This document shows positions 34,058-44,979 of a stretch of 64,000 bases of DNA, piece after piece. The DNA comes from CADCVT01 sp036389155 (GTDB taxonomy: Bacteria; Actinomycetota; Thermoleophilia; Solirubrobacterales; Solirubrobacteraceae), in the NCBI GenBank assembly GCA_036389155.1, contig DASVQN010000052.1, positions 1-64,000 on the forward strand, in the 5' to 3' direction. Position 1 is the first letter of the stretch. The number at the start of each line of letters is the position of its first letter. The notes beneath the pieces were generated by a model, which saw nothing but the letters and a program-made list of their open reading frames with translations, had not been told where the DNA came from and did no database searches. The position numbers and the translations under genes are program-made.

Positions 34058-34710
34058 TCGGCTTCGTCAGGCGCGAGCCCTCCGCGGTCCTCTTCGCCGT
34101 CCAGCTGATGGCGGTCCTCGTCTACCCGTTCATGGAGGGCCACGGGGCGGGACGGGCGCTCTTCAGCCTCGTCGGGGTGCTGGTGCTCGGGCTCGTCGTG
34201 CTCGCGGTGCGCGACTCGCCCGGCCTCACGAGCGTGGCGGTCGGGCTCGGCATCCCGGCGACCGTGCTGCTGCTCATCCAGGCCGTCACGGGCGACGACG
34301 ACCTGCTCCCGTACTCGTCGGCGGTCGAGGCCGCCCTCTACTTCTACGCGGCCGGCGCGTTGCTCTTCTACATGCTCGCCGACCACGAGGTCACGCGCGA
34401 CGAGCTCTTCGCCGTCGGCGCGACGTTCACCCTCGTGGCCTGGGCGTTCGCGTACACGTTCACGGTCTGCCAGGCGGTCGACCCGGGCAGCTTCACCGCG
34501 GCCGTCGATCCCAGCGGCGATCGCAGCTGGATGGAGCTCCTCTTCCTCAGCTTCACGACGCTCACGAGCACCGGGCTCAGCGACGTCGTCCCCGTCGAGC
34601 CGTTCGCGCGCGCGCTCGTGATGCTCGAGCAGCTCGCGGGGCTCGGCTACGTGGCGCTCGTCGTCTCGCGGCTCGTCGGCCTCACCGTCGCGCGCCGCGC
34701 GCGGCAGTAG
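34054..34710 (+). CDS. Ion-channel-like membrane protein
   Basis: 218 residues from a GTG overlapping the previous stop. Five to six hydrophobic helices are visible. The last part, SWMELLFLSFTTLTSTGLSDVVPVEPFARALVMLEQLAGLGY (in words: pore helix FLSFTTLTS, filter TGLSD, inner helix), has the layout of two-helix potassium channels. The filter TSTGLSD departs from the usual T-V-G-Y-G-D, so selectivity may differ or be lost. No regulatory RCK domain is attached. Confidence 0.65.
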   Translation: MIGFVRREPSAVLFAVQLMAVLVYPFMEGHGAGRALFSLVGVLVLGLVVLAVRDSPGLTSVAVGLGIPATVLLLIQAVTGDDDLLPYSSAVEAALYFYAAGALLFYMLADHEVTRDELFAVGATFTLVAWAFAYTFTVCQAVDPGSFTAAVDPSGDRSWMELLFLSFTTLTSTGLSDVVPVEPFARALVMLEQLAGLGYVALVVSRLVGLTVARRARQ

Positions 34711-34736
34711 TCCGGGTCGCGCGCCACAATGGTCCC

Positions 34737-35645
34737 GTGGCCACCACCGAGAGCGGGCCCGTCGAGGCCGCCGCTCACGACGCGCAGCTGAAGGACTTCG
34801 TCGTCATCACCGGGTTCTCGGGTGCGGGGAAGTCGACCGCCATGAACGTCTTCGAGGACGCCGGCTACTTCTGCGTCGACAACCTGCCGCCGGAGATGAT
34901 GCGCGGCCTCGTCGACCTCTTCCGCCATCCGGGCTCGAAGGTGCAGCTGGCGGCGGTGGTGTGCGACGTGCGAGGAGGCGAGTTCTTCGACCCGCTGCTC
35001 GAGGTCCTGGAGGAGCTCGAGGAGGCCGGGGTGCCCGACCGTGTCCTCTTCCTCGACGCGGACGACGACGCGCTGCTGACCCGCTACAAGGAGACGCGCC
35101 GCCGGCATCCGCTGGCGACGGACGGCGGCGTCGCGGCGGGGATCCTCGCCGAGCGCGCCGTGCTGGCGCCGCTGCGCGAGCGCGCCGACCTCGTCATCGA
35201 CACCACGTCGATCTCCGCCGCCGCGCTCAGAAGACGCGTGGCCAAGGACATGCTGCCGCTCGAGCGCGAGCGCCTCACCGTCTCCTTCACGAGCTTCGGC
35301 TTCAAGCACGGCCCGCTCCGCGACGCCGACCTCATCTTCGACGTCCGCTTCCTCCCGAACCCGCACTACGTCCCCGAGCTGCGACCGCTCACCGGGCTCG
35401 ACGAGCGCGTCGTCGAGTACGTCGCGCAGGACGGCAAGCTCGACGAGCTCTACGAGCGCCTACACGCGCTGCTCGACTTCCTCCTCCCGCAGTACCTGCT
35501 GGAGGGCAAGGCGCACCTGACGATCGCGATCGGCTGCACCGGCGGCCGGCACCGCAGCGTCGCGATCGCCGAGCACCTCGGCGCTCGTTACAAGGGGCGC
35601 GACGGCATCGCGGTGGACGTGGTCCACCGCGACGCGGCGCTCTAG
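34737..35645 (+). CDS. rapZ: RNase adapter / nucleotide-binding protein RapZ (YvcJ family)
   Basis: 302 residues from a GTG. The Walker A motif GFSGAGKS is at residues 26-33, followed by the family words GYFCVDNLPPEM, FLDADDDALLTRYKETRRRHPL and, near the end, IAIGCTGGRHRSVAIAEHL. In enterobacteria RapZ guides RNase E to GlmZ; in Gram-positives the role is less clear. In actinobacteria rapZ normally leads rapZ-yvcK-whiA between uvrC and gap; here yvcK and whiA are absent downstream. Confidence 0.9.
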   Translation: MATTESGPVEAAAHDAQLKDFVVITGFSGAGKSTAMNVFEDAGYFCVDNLPPEMMRGLVDLFRHPGSKVQLAAVVCDVRGGEFFDPLLEVLEELEEAGVPDRVLFLDADDDALLTRYKETRRRHPLATDGGVAAGILAERAVLAPLRERADLVIDTTSISAAALRRRVAKDMLPLERERLTVSFTSFGFKHGPLRDADLIFDVRFLPNPHYVPELRPLTGLDERVVEYVAQDGKLDELYERLHALLDFLLPQYLLEGKAHLTIAIGCTGGRHRSVAIAEHLGARYKGRDGIAVDVVHRDAAL

Positions 35646-35649
35646 ACGG

Positions 35650-36060
35650 CTACTTCGCCTTCGCGGTCCATTTGGTGTCGCCGCTGCACGAGATCACGCG
35701 GCCCTCGCTCGCGCTGTAGTGCGAGGTCACCATCGAGAAGGAGCCCTTGGCCTTCTTGCCGGTGATCGTGCCCTTGATCTCGATCGAGCCGTTGCCTTCC
35801 TTGTCATCGCCCTTGTACTTGAACTTGCCGCCGGTGACCTTCATGGCCTTCGGCGGGATCACGGCGTTGAACTGGATGCCCTCGCCGATGCAGAAGAGGT
35901 TGATGCCGCCGACGAAGTCGACGACCTTGCCGCTACGCAGCTTGAAGGTCAGCGGCCGGTTGTTCTCGTTCTTGCCCTTGAACTTGAGCGTGGGGGCGGC
36001 GGCCGCGGGGGTGGCGGCGAGGGCCGCGACGACGGCCAGGGGGAGGATGAATCGACGCAT
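35650..36060 (-). CDS. Small secreted protein of unknown function
   Basis: 136 residues with a clear Sec signal peptide (MRRFILPLAVVAALAATPAAAA, cleavage near residue 22). The mature part is lysine-rich and beta-type (LKFKGKNENNRPLTFKLRSGK, GGKFKYKGDDKEGNGSIEI) with two cysteines that could pair (FCIGEG, ISCSGD). No known domain recognised. It looks like the small export proteins common in Solirubrobacterales-type genomes. Confidence 0.75.
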   Translation of the reverse strand: MRRFILPLAVVAALAATPAAAAPTLKFKGKNENNRPLTFKLRSGKVVDFVGGINLFCIGEGIQFNAVIPPKAMKVTGGKFKYKGDDKEGNGSIEIKGTITGKKAKGSFSMVTSHYSASEGRVISCSGDTKWTAKAK

Positions 36061-36112
36061 GAGAGGGCGTATCGGCGGCAGGGGCGCGCGATTTGAGGCC
36101 GAATGACGCGGG

Positions 36113-36481
36113 GTGCTCGATCACGTCGGCTTCGACGTCTCCAGCCTGTCGCGCTCGGCGCGGTTCTACGACGCCGTCTTCTTCGCGCTCGGCACCCGCC
36201 GCACGCACCAGTCCGGCCAGGCGATCGCCTACGGCGACAACGGCCCGTCGTTCTGGATCGTCGAGCGCGGCCGTCGGCCCGAGCCCGGCTACGGCCACGT
36301 CGCGCTGAAGGCGACGGGCAAGGCCGCCGTCGAGGCCGCCCACGCGGCGGGGCTGGCGCACGGCGGCAGCGACGACGGCGCGCCCGGCCCGCGGCCGCAC
36401 TACGGCACCCGCTACTTCGCCGCCTACCTCCGCGACCCGGACGGCCTGCGCGTGGAGATCGTCACCGGCTCCGCTGGATAG
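36113..36481 (+). CDS. VOC/glyoxalase family protein
   Basis: 122 residues from a GTG. It has the beta-alpha-beta-beta-beta repeats of the vicinal oxygen chelate fold: LDHVGFDVSSLSRSARFYDAV first, GHVALKATGK in the middle, and FAAYLRDPDGLRVEIV at the end. Metal ligands in line with the family are His4, His in GHVAL and Glu in RVEIV. The reaction (glyoxalase, dioxygenase or resistance protein) cannot be decided. It lies 43 nt upstream of gap. Confidence 0.85.
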   Translation: MLDHVGFDVSSLSRSARFYDAVFFALGTRRTHQSGQAIAYGDNGPSFWIVERGRRPEPGYGHVALKATGKAAVEAAHAAGLAHGGSDDGAPGPRPHYGTRYFAAYLRDPDGLRVEIVTGSAG

Positions 36482-36524
36482 GCTCCATCGCCTCGGGAAG
36501 GCGATTCAGGAGGACTTGAAACAC

Positions 36525-37553
36525 ATGGCCGTACGCGTAGGGATCAACGGCTTCGGGCGGATCGGCCGCAACCTGTTCCGCGCGGCGAAGGCGGCCGGAG
36601 CCGACATCGAGTTCGTGGCGGTCAACGACCTGACCGACAGCAAGACGCTCGGCCACCTCCTCAAGTACGACTCGATCCTGGGCCCGTACAAGGGCACCGT
36701 GGAGGTCACGGGCGACGGCCTGAACGTCGACGGCGACGACCTGAAGGTGCTCGCCGAGACCGATCCCGCGAAGCTGCCGTGGGGCGACCTGGGCGTCGAC
36801 GTCGTCATCGAGTCGACGGGACACTTCACCGACCGCGAGGGCGCGCAGAAGCACATCGACAGCGGGGGCGCGAAGAAGGTCATCATCTCCGCCCCGGCCA
36901 AGGGCGAGGACATCACCGTCTGCCTCGGCGTCAACTTCGACCAGTACGACCCCGAGCAGCACCACGTCATCTCCAACGCGTCGTGCACGACCAACTGCCT
37001 CGCGCCGTTCGCGAAGGTCCTCAACGACACCGTGGGGATCAAGCACGGCCTGATGACGACCATCCACGCGTACACGGCCGACCAGCGCCTGCAGGACCTC
37101 CCGCACAAGGACCTGCGCCGCGCCCGCGCGGCCGCGATCAACCTGATCCCCGCCTCGACCGGCGCCGCGAAGGCCGTCGGCCTCGTGCTGCCGGAGATGA
37201 AGGGCAAGCTGTCGGGCTTCGCGGTCCGCGCCCCCGTCCCGACCGGGTCCGTCGTCGACCTGACGATCGAGGCCGAGCGCGAGACGACGGTCGAGGAGAT
37301 CAACGAGGCGATGCGGGCCGCCGCCGAGAGCGACGGGCTGCAGGGCATCCTCCAGTACACCGAGGACCCGATCGTCTCGAGCGACATCGTCTCCAACCCG
37401 CACTCGTCGATCTTCGACGCGCAGCTGACGTCGGTCATCGACGGGACGATGGTCAAGGCCGTGTCGTGGTACGACAACGAGTGGGGCTACTCGAACCGGG
37501 TCGTCGAGCTCGCCCAGCAGGTCCTCGTGCCGCAGGCCGCCGCCACCTCGTGA
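36525..37553 (+). CDS. gap: Glyceraldehyde-3-phosphate dehydrogenase, type I
   Basis: 342 residues. NAD-binding INGFGRIGRNLFRAA opens the protein; the catalytic cysteine lies in ISNASCTTNCLAP and the partner histidine in MTTIHAYTADQ. It oxidises glyceraldehyde-3-phosphate to 1,3-bisphosphoglycerate. AGGAGG at 36508-36513 supports the ATG at 36525. A chain of 4-nt overlaps links gap to pgk, tpiA, gpmI and a DoxX-like gene, all one operon. Confidence 0.97.
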   Translation: MAVRVGINGFGRIGRNLFRAAKAAGADIEFVAVNDLTDSKTLGHLLKYDSILGPYKGTVEVTGDGLNVDGDDLKVLAETDPAKLPWGDLGVDVVIESTGHFTDREGAQKHIDSGGAKKVIISAPAKGEDITVCLGVNFDQYDPEQHHVISNASCTTNCLAPFAKVLNDTVGIKHGLMTTIHAYTADQRLQDLPHKDLRRARAAAINLIPASTGAAKAVGLVLPEMKGKLSGFAVRAPVPTGSVVDLTIEAERETTVEEINEAMRAAAESDGLQGILQYTEDPIVSSDIVSNPHSSIFDAQLTSVIDGTMVKAVSWYDNEWGYSNRVVELAQQVLVPQAAATS

Positions 37554-38677
37554 GGACCCTCGACGACCTCGGGGACGTCGAGGGGAAGCGGGTGCTGGTG
37601 AGGGTGGACTTCAACGTCCCCCTCGCCGAGGGTCGGATAACGGACGACACGCGGATCCGAGCGGCGCTGCCGACGCTGGAGGAGCTGCGCTCGCGCGGCG
37701 CGCGCCTCCTGCTCGCCGCGCACCTCGGCCGGCCGAAGGACCGCGAGCCCGAGCTCTCGCTGGCCCCGGTCGCGGCGCGGACGGCGGAGCTGCTCGGGGT
37801 GGACGTCGCGCTGGCGTCGTCGCTGGACGAGGTGCCGGACGGCGACGTCGTGATGCTCGAGAACGTCCGCTACGAGCCGGGGGAGACGAAGAACGACGCC
37901 GATCTCGCCGGGCGCTACGCGGCGCTCGCCGATGCGTACGTCAACGACGCGTTCGGCGCGGCGCACCGGGCGCACGCGTCGACGGAGGGCGTCGCGCGGC
38001 TCCTGCCGAGCTTTGCGGGACGGCTCCTCCAGCGTGAGGTCGAGACGTTGGAGGGCATCCTCCGCGACCCCGCGCGGCCTCTGGTCGCCGTCGTCGGCGG
38101 CGCGAAGGTCACGGACAAGATCGGGGTCCTCCAGGCGTTCCTCGAGCGCGCCGACGCGATCCTCATCGGCGGCGCGATGTGCTTTCCGTTCTTCGCGGCA
38201 GCCGGGCACTCGGTCGGGTCGTCGCTGTGCGAGGAGGAGGGGATCGAGCCGGCTCGCTCGGTCGGCTCCGACGCGAAGATCGCCCTGCCCGACGACCTGC
38301 GGCTCGGCCGCGCCTTCAGCGCCGACACCGACGTGCAGGACCTCGACGGCGTCGACGTCCCGGACGGGTGGATGGGGCTCGACATCGGCCCGCGCAGCGC
38401 GTCGCGGTACGCCGACACGATCGCCTCGGCCGGGACGGTGTTCTGGAACGGGCCGATGGGCGCGTTCGAGCTCGAGCCCTTCGCGGCCGGGACGCGCACG
38501 GTCGCCGAGGCCGTGGCCGCCGCGCCCGGGACGACCGTGGTCGGGGGCGGCGACAGCGCCGCGGCGCTCACGCAGTTCGGGCTGGCGGATTCCGTCACGC
38601 ACCTGTCGACGGGCGGCGGGGCCTCTCTGGAGCTGCTCGAGGGCAAGCCGCTGCCGGGCGTGGAGGCGCTGCGATGA
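37550..38677 (+). CDS. pgk: Phosphoglycerate kinase
   Basis: 375 residues from a GTG overlapping the gap stop (GTGA), slightly shorter than the usual 390-400. Motifs: VLVRVDFNVPL, LLLAAHLGRPKD, VNDAFGAAHRAHAS, VVGGAKVTDKIGVL, FWNGPMGAFELEPF and GGGDSAAAL. It transfers the acyl phosphate of 1,3-bisphosphoglycerate to ADP. The shortness comes mainly from trimmed loops; all substrate motifs remain. Confidence 0.97.
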   Translation: MRTLDDLGDVEGKRVLVRVDFNVPLAEGRITDDTRIRAALPTLEELRSRGARLLLAAHLGRPKDREPELSLAPVAARTAELLGVDVALASSLDEVPDGDVVMLENVRYEPGETKNDADLAGRYAALADAYVNDAFGAAHRAHASTEGVARLLPSFAGRLLQREVETLEGILRDPARPLVAVVGGAKVTDKIGVLQAFLERADAILIGGAMCFPFFAAAGHSVGSSLCEEEGIEPARSVGSDAKIALPDDLRLGRAFSADTDVQDLDGVDVPDGWMGLDIGPRSASRYADTIASAGTVFWNGPMGAFELEPFAAGTRTVAEAVAAAPGTTVVGGGDSAAALTQFGLADSVTHLSTGGGASLELLEGKPLPGVEALR

Positions 38678-39419
38678 GCGACCGCGTCCCGTTCATCGCC
38701 GGCAACTGGAAGATGCACAAGACCGCGGCCGAGGCCGAGGCGTTCCTCGCCGAGCTCGACGGGCGGGACTTCGGCGGCGTGCAGATCGCGGTCTGCGTCC
38801 CGTTCACGGCGTTGTGGGCGGCGCGGCGTGCGGCGCCTTCCGGGGTCGGCGTCTACGCGCAGACGATGCACGAGTCGCCCAGCGGCCCGTTCACCGGCGA
38901 GGTGTCGGCGCCGATGCTCACCGAGATCGGCGTCGACGGCGTCATCCTCGGCCACTCCGAGCGGCGCGAGCTCTACAACGAGACCGACAAGGCGCTGCAG
39001 CGCCGGGTCCCCGCCGCCCTCGAGGCCGGCCTGACGCCGATCCTGTGCGTGGGGGAGACCGAGGAGGAGCGCGATCGCGGCGACACCGAGCGCAAGCTGC
39101 GCACGCAGGTCCAGGAGGGGCTGCACGACGTCCCGACCGAGCGCCTGCACGAGGTCGTGATCGCCTACGAGCCGATCTGGGCGATCGGGACCGGGAAGGT
39201 CGCGACGCCGGAGCAGGCGCAGGAGGCGTGCGCGTTCTGCCGCGCGCTGGTCGCGGACCGCTCGCGCGAGCAGGGCGCGCGCATCCGGGTGCAGTATGGC
39301 GGGTCGATGAAGCCGGGGAACGCGGCGGAACTGCTCGCGCTGCCGGACGTCGACGGCGGGCTGATCGGCGGCGCCTCGCTGGATCCCGCCGACTTCACGG
39401 CCATCGTCGACGCCGCTCG

Positions 39420-39423
<4 letters not shown>
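38674..39423 (+). CDS. tpiA: Triosephosphate isomerase
   Basis: 249 residues. Catalytic residues are all visible: lysine in FIAGNWKMHK, histidine in VILGHSERRE and glutamate in VIAYEPIWAIGTGK; the phosphate loop is GGLIGGASL. It interconverts dihydroxyacetone phosphate and glyceraldehyde-3-phosphate. ATG overlaps the pgk stop (ATGA), and its own stop overlaps the gpmI start. Confidence 0.97.
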
Positions 39424-40870
<1,447 letters not shown>

Positions 40871-40874
<4 letters not shown>

Positions 40875-41224
40875 GCCGCGCGCGCCTGACCCTCGGGATC
40901 TTCTGGCTCGCGGCCGGAGCGATCCACTTCGTCCGCCCGCAGTTCTACGACGCGATCGTCCCGCCGCCGCTCGACGAGCACGCGCGCGCGATCACGTACG
41001 CCAGCGGCGCGGCGGAGTGGCTCGGCTCCGCGCTCGCCTTCGCGGGCCCGCGGCGCCTCGCGCGCTGGTACCTGCTCCTGCTCCTCGCGGCCGTCTACCC
41101 CGCGAACGTCTGGATGGCGCTCGAGCCCGACAAGTTCCCCGACGCCCCGCACTGGGCGCTCATAGCCCGCCTGCCGGTCCAGTTCCTCTTCGCCTGTCAC
41201 GCCATCGCCGGCACCCGCGAGTAG
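40871..41224 (+). CDS. DoxX-like small membrane protein
   Basis: 117 residues from a GTG overlapping the gpmI stop. Four short hydrophobic helices with LGIFWLAAGAIHFVRPQFYDAIVPP and ASGAAEWLGSALAF, the pattern of DoxX/DUF4267-like proteins. The family is linked to redox or quinone-related membrane functions, without a firm biochemical role. Its link to the glycolytic operon is by overlap only. Confidence 0.75.
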
Positions 41225-41325
41225 GGCGGTCCGGGCCTACTTCGCTGCGGCGCGGCGCTCCTCCGCGGCCGCGAGGAGCGGCCCGCCCGCCCACCCCGCC
41301 ACGCGCCGGCGGCCCCGGCCGTTGC

Positions 41326-41508
41326 GGCGGGGCGGGCGGTCCGACCATTCCACCCTCCAGACGGACATCGGGCTCCGCCCTCAGGTCCCGAGCGTCTGGC
41401 CGGCGGAAGGTCGGCCCGCCGCCAGTCGGCGTCCGCGGTGGCGCGGGCGCGCCGGCCGCGTCGTCCTGCTTCGGCCCCACCTGCCGGGGGTCAAGCAGGA
41501 CAACCCCC
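41326..41508. repeat. 183-bp direct repeat, copy 1
   Basis: Copy 1 is near-identical to 41524-41706. It contains CCAGACG...CGTCTGG and GTCCTGCTT...AAGCAGGAC inverted repeats, so the transcript would fold into two hairpins. It ends in GTCAAGCAGGACAACCCCC. Confidence 0.85.
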
Positions 41509-41523
41509 CGGGCTGTTGTCGGT

Positions 41524-41706
41524 GGCGGGGCGGGCGGTCCGACCATTCCACCCTCCAGACGGACATCGGGCTCCGCCCTCAGGTCCCGAGCGTCTGGCGG
41601 GCGGAAGGTCGGCCCGCCGCCAGTCGGCGTCCGCGGGCGGCCGGGCCCGTCGGCCGCGTCGTCCTGCTCCGGCGCCACCTGCCGGGGGTCAAGCAGGACA
41701 ACCCCC
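41524..41706. repeat. 183-bp direct repeat, copy 2
   Basis: Copy 2 is offset by exactly 198 bp from copy 1. The main differences are in the GC-rich centre (about 41634-41655) and a base in the second hairpin arm. A 15-bp spacer separates the copies. Confidence 0.85.
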
Positions 41707-41749
41707 GTCGAGCAGGACGGCTCGGGTGTTGGGGCGGCATCATGGGCGC

Positions 41750-42193
41750 ATGACCGACGGCTACCGCGTCCTGCCTGCCGCCGACGCCTTCTGGCGACCG
41801 TCGAACGCGACGGGCGTCCTGAACACGGACCTCGCCAAGCAGCTCGGCACGGACGCGCTCGGGGCGCGGCTGTGGCGCCTCGCGCCCGGGCAGACGGTCA
41901 CCAAGCATCGCCATCGTACGCAGACCGAGCTGTACGTGCTCCTCGAGGGGACGGGGCGCGTGCGGATCGGGGAGGAGGTGCTCACGCTCGACCCGTTGTC
42001 GGCGCTGGTCGTCGAGCCGCGGACCGTCCGGCAGGTGTTCAACGACACGGACGCCGAGGCGCTCTGGCTCGTCTGCGGCGCGCCTCCCGAGCCGGGGAAC
42101 ACGCTGGAGATGACCCCGGAGACGCTGGCCGACCTCTACCCCGACGGCCCGACGGCACTGCCGCCGGAGCTCGAACCGCGGAGCGCGCGATGA
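41750..42193 (+). CDS. Cupin domain protein
   Basis: 147 residues. The cupin metal motif is seen as PGQTVTKHRHRTQTELYVLLEGTGRV (in words: HRHRTQTELYV), with the second motif around VVEPRTVRQVFND. It probably binds a divalent metal; some such proteins are isomerases, others sensors. The ATG at 41750 follows the repeat region. Its stop overlaps the MTD-starting frame at 42190 (ATGA), suggesting a coupled downstream gene that now appears frameshifted. Confidence 0.85.
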   Translation: MTDGYRVLPAADAFWRPSNATGVLNTDLAKQLGTDALGARLWRLAPGQTVTKHRHRTQTELYVLLEGTGRVRIGEEVLTLDPLSALVVEPRTVRQVFNDTDAEALWLVCGAPPEPGNTLEMTPETLADLYPDGPTALPPELEPRSAR

Positions 42194-42368
42194 CCGATAC
42201 GAGGTCTCGGTCGAGGACGGGGTCCTGCTCTGCCGGCGCGACGAGCTCGGGTTCGCGCAGCGCTTCTCCGCCACGCCGCACCCCGACGGGTTCGAGTGGC
42301 TCTCGCGGCTCGCCCGCACGCCGGGCGACTCGAAGGACGACCTGAAGGTGGTCTACCGCCGCCGCTAG
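42190..42368 (+). pseudogene. Small gene with a frame break near its start
   Basis: A frame with typical local codon use reads YEVSVEDGVLLCRRDELGF and ends EWLSRLARTPGDSKDDLKVVYRRR (in words: FEWLSRLA, DDLKVVYRRR) at a TAG at 42366. It has no ATG, GTG or TTG start in its own frame. The ATG at 42190, which overlaps the cupin stop, is in the +1-offset frame and starts MTD. A one- or two-base change within the first five codons would join them, giving about 59 residues. No function known. Confidence 0.5.
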
Positions 42369-42748
42369 CGCTCGAGGTATGCGTCCACGACGCGCTTCGG
42401 CGCGCGGCACAGCCACGCCTCGACGATCACCTCGCGCAGATCCTCCAGGCCGATCTCGTCGAGCTTCACGAGGATCGCCGGGTACCCGTCGAAGTGCGGG
42501 GTCGTGAAGAAGGCTCCCGAGTCGTCCTGCAGGAGGGCCTCCTTCGCGACGAGGTGCTCGACCCGCGCGCCGAGGATCGGGCCGGCCGGAGCGGCGTCGC
42601 CGAGCGCGGCGAGGTCGGCCCGGCGCAGCGGCCGCTGCCACGCGAACAGCTTGTCCTTGACCCTCCACTGGCGGTTGCCGCGCGAGAGCCGCTCGCTCGT
42701 CTCCGGCAACGCCAGCGCGATCTCCGCCACCTCGTCCCAGGTCGGCAC
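42365..42748 (-). CDS. MmcQ/YjbR family protein
   Basis: 127 residues. TWDEVAEIALALPETSER, WRVKDKLFAW, FFTTPHFDGYPAILVKLD and EVIVEAWLCRAPKRVV are the marks of the YjbR double-wing fold. Members bind DNA or act in unknown ways; none is well characterised in actinobacteria. It is convergent with the frameshifted small gene (stop overlap) and 13 nt downstream of a membrane protein gene. Confidence 0.85.
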   Translation of the reverse strand: MPTWDEVAEIALALPETSERLSRGNRQWRVKDKLFAWQRPLRRADLAALGDAAPAGPILGARVEHLVAKEALLQDDSGAFFTTPHFDGYPAILVKLDEIGLEDLREVIVEAWLCRAPKRVVDAYLER

Positions 42749-42761
42749 GCGGAGCGGAGCG

Positions 42762-43238
42762 TCAGTCCCGGCCGCCGAGGATCTCCGGCCCCGGTCCCGC
42801 CAGGAAGAAGAACCACAGCGCGAAGAGGGTGACGCCGAGCACCGCGGCGACGGCGAAGACGGTCCCGATCATCCCCGTGCGCTGGTCGTAGCCGGCCGCG
42901 CGGCGCACGAGCATCCAGAACGCGTCGAGGCGCTTGAGGAGCATGAGCGCGCCGATCAGCGTCAGCAGCATCCCCAGCGAGGACACGACGATCGCGAGGC
43001 CGCCGGAGCCCGTCTGGTCCTTCACCTGCGCGCCGAGCCACAGCCACGCCGCGGGGATCGGCCCCCAGAACGTCAGCGAGACGAGCGTCATGAGCGCGAG
43101 GAGCGACGCCGCGAAGACCTTGTCGAACACGCGGCGCAGCCCGAGGCTCGGCTCGGGCGCCACCCGGTAGCGGAGGGGCGCGGTTCCGGGACGCCGGCCG
43201 ATGAACAGGCCGCCGTTGTCGGTGGGATCGGTGCGCAT
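42762..43238 (-). CDS. Membrane protein of unknown function
   Basis: 158 residues with three hydrophobic segments (FAASLLALMTLVSLTFWG, LAIVVSSLGMLLTLIGALML, IGTVFAVAAVLGVTLFALWF) and a soluble N-terminus of about 35 residues. No family recognised. It is divergent from the acyl-CoA dehydrogenase gene; TAGGCT lies 9 nt before the ATG. Confidence 0.7.
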   Translation of the reverse strand: MRTDPTDNGGLFIGRRPGTAPLRYRVAPEPSLGLRRVFDKVFAASLLALMTLVSLTFWGPIPAAWLWLGAQVKDQTGSGGLAIVVSSLGMLLTLIGALMLLKRLDAFWMLVRRAAGYDQRTGMIGTVFAVAAVLGVTLFALWFFFLAGPGPEILGGRD

Positions 43239-43263
43239 GGCCAGACGAGCCTACCCTTCCAGC

Positions 43264-44436
<1,173 letters not shown>

Positions 44437-44497
44437 CGGCGGAGGGCGTCACGAGGACGCCTCCCGCCGCGTCGCTTGGTGAGCGCCCAGGCGTCGA

Positions 44498-44926
44498 TCA
44501 TGACCGCGCCCGCGCGGCGCGGACGATGGCGACGCTGACGGCGAGGATCGAGACGAGGCCGGCCCACTGCAGCGCGTCGCCCATGCCGTCGCCCCAGTAG
44601 GGCTTGGACGGTCCGATCTCGACGGGGATGGCGTGGAAGAACGTGAACGCCGCGATCTCGATCCACGCGACGACGACCGCCACGCGGGCCGCCGAGCGGT
44701 GCCGGACCGCGACCAGGCCGGCCGCGACGAAGACCGCGACGAGGCTCGCGAGGTGCTGCGGCTTGGCGAAGGTCTCGAGGACGCCCGCCGACGGGTCGGT
44801 CCGCAGGTCGTCGAAGACCGCGAGGTTGAGGATCAGGAGCGCCAGCAGGGCGCCCGTCAGGCCGAGGAGCAGCCCGGGCGACGGTCGGGAGGCGGTGTCG
44901 GTGTGGGTGGTTCTGAGGGTGTGCAT
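44498..44926 (-). CDS. Four-helix membrane protein under TetR-type control
   Basis: 142 residues with four hydrophobic helices (LLLGLTGALLALLILNLAVF, SLVAVFVAAGLVAV, VAVVVAWIEIAAFTFFHAIP, WAGLVSILAVSVAIV). No named family; the layout resembles small DoxX/DUF4383-like proteins. It is divergent from the TetR gene and has a near-consensus promoter overlapping a palindrome. The promoter places the transcription start at or next to the A of the ATG, so its mRNA is leaderless. Confidence 0.75.
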   Translation of the reverse strand: MHTLRTTHTDTASRPSPGLLLGLTGALLALLILNLAVFDDLRTDPSAGVLETFAKPQHLASLVAVFVAAGLVAVRHRSAARVAVVVAWIEIAAFTFFHAIPVEIGPSKPYWGDGMGDALQWAGLVSILAVSVAIVRAARARS

Positions 44927-44932
44927 GGGCCC

Positions 44933-44961
44933 AACATAACTTTGTTATCCCTCCGTGTCAA
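44933..44961 (-). promoter_or_regulatory. Near-consensus promoter with internal operator
   Basis: On the minus strand TTGACA (44956-44961) and TATGTT (44933-44938) are exactly 17 nt apart, 6 nt before the ATG of the membrane protein gene. The perfect palindrome ATAACTTTGTTAT at 44936-44948 overlaps the -10 box and spacer. On the plus strand TTGTTA (44942-44947) and TACGAT (44966-44971) could serve the TetR gene. A dimeric repressor bound here would block both promoters. Confidence 0.7.
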
Positions 44962-44979
44962 GGCGTACGATGCGAGGCG

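Larger units (their letters stand above)
41225..41749. other. 525-bp non-coding stretch occupied by repeats
   Basis: Between the DoxX-like and cupin genes I see no convincing gene. Open frames exist on both strands, but they are repeat-derived and of low complexity. The stretch holds two direct 183-bp repeats, each with two internal inverted repeats, and a partial third end (CGAGCAGGAC near 41708). Confidence 0.7.

Noticed and set aside
41160..41678. Minus-strand 172-codon frame over the repeat region
   Set aside because: The protein simply reflects the two DNA repeats and is low-complexity; there is no ribosome site or family.
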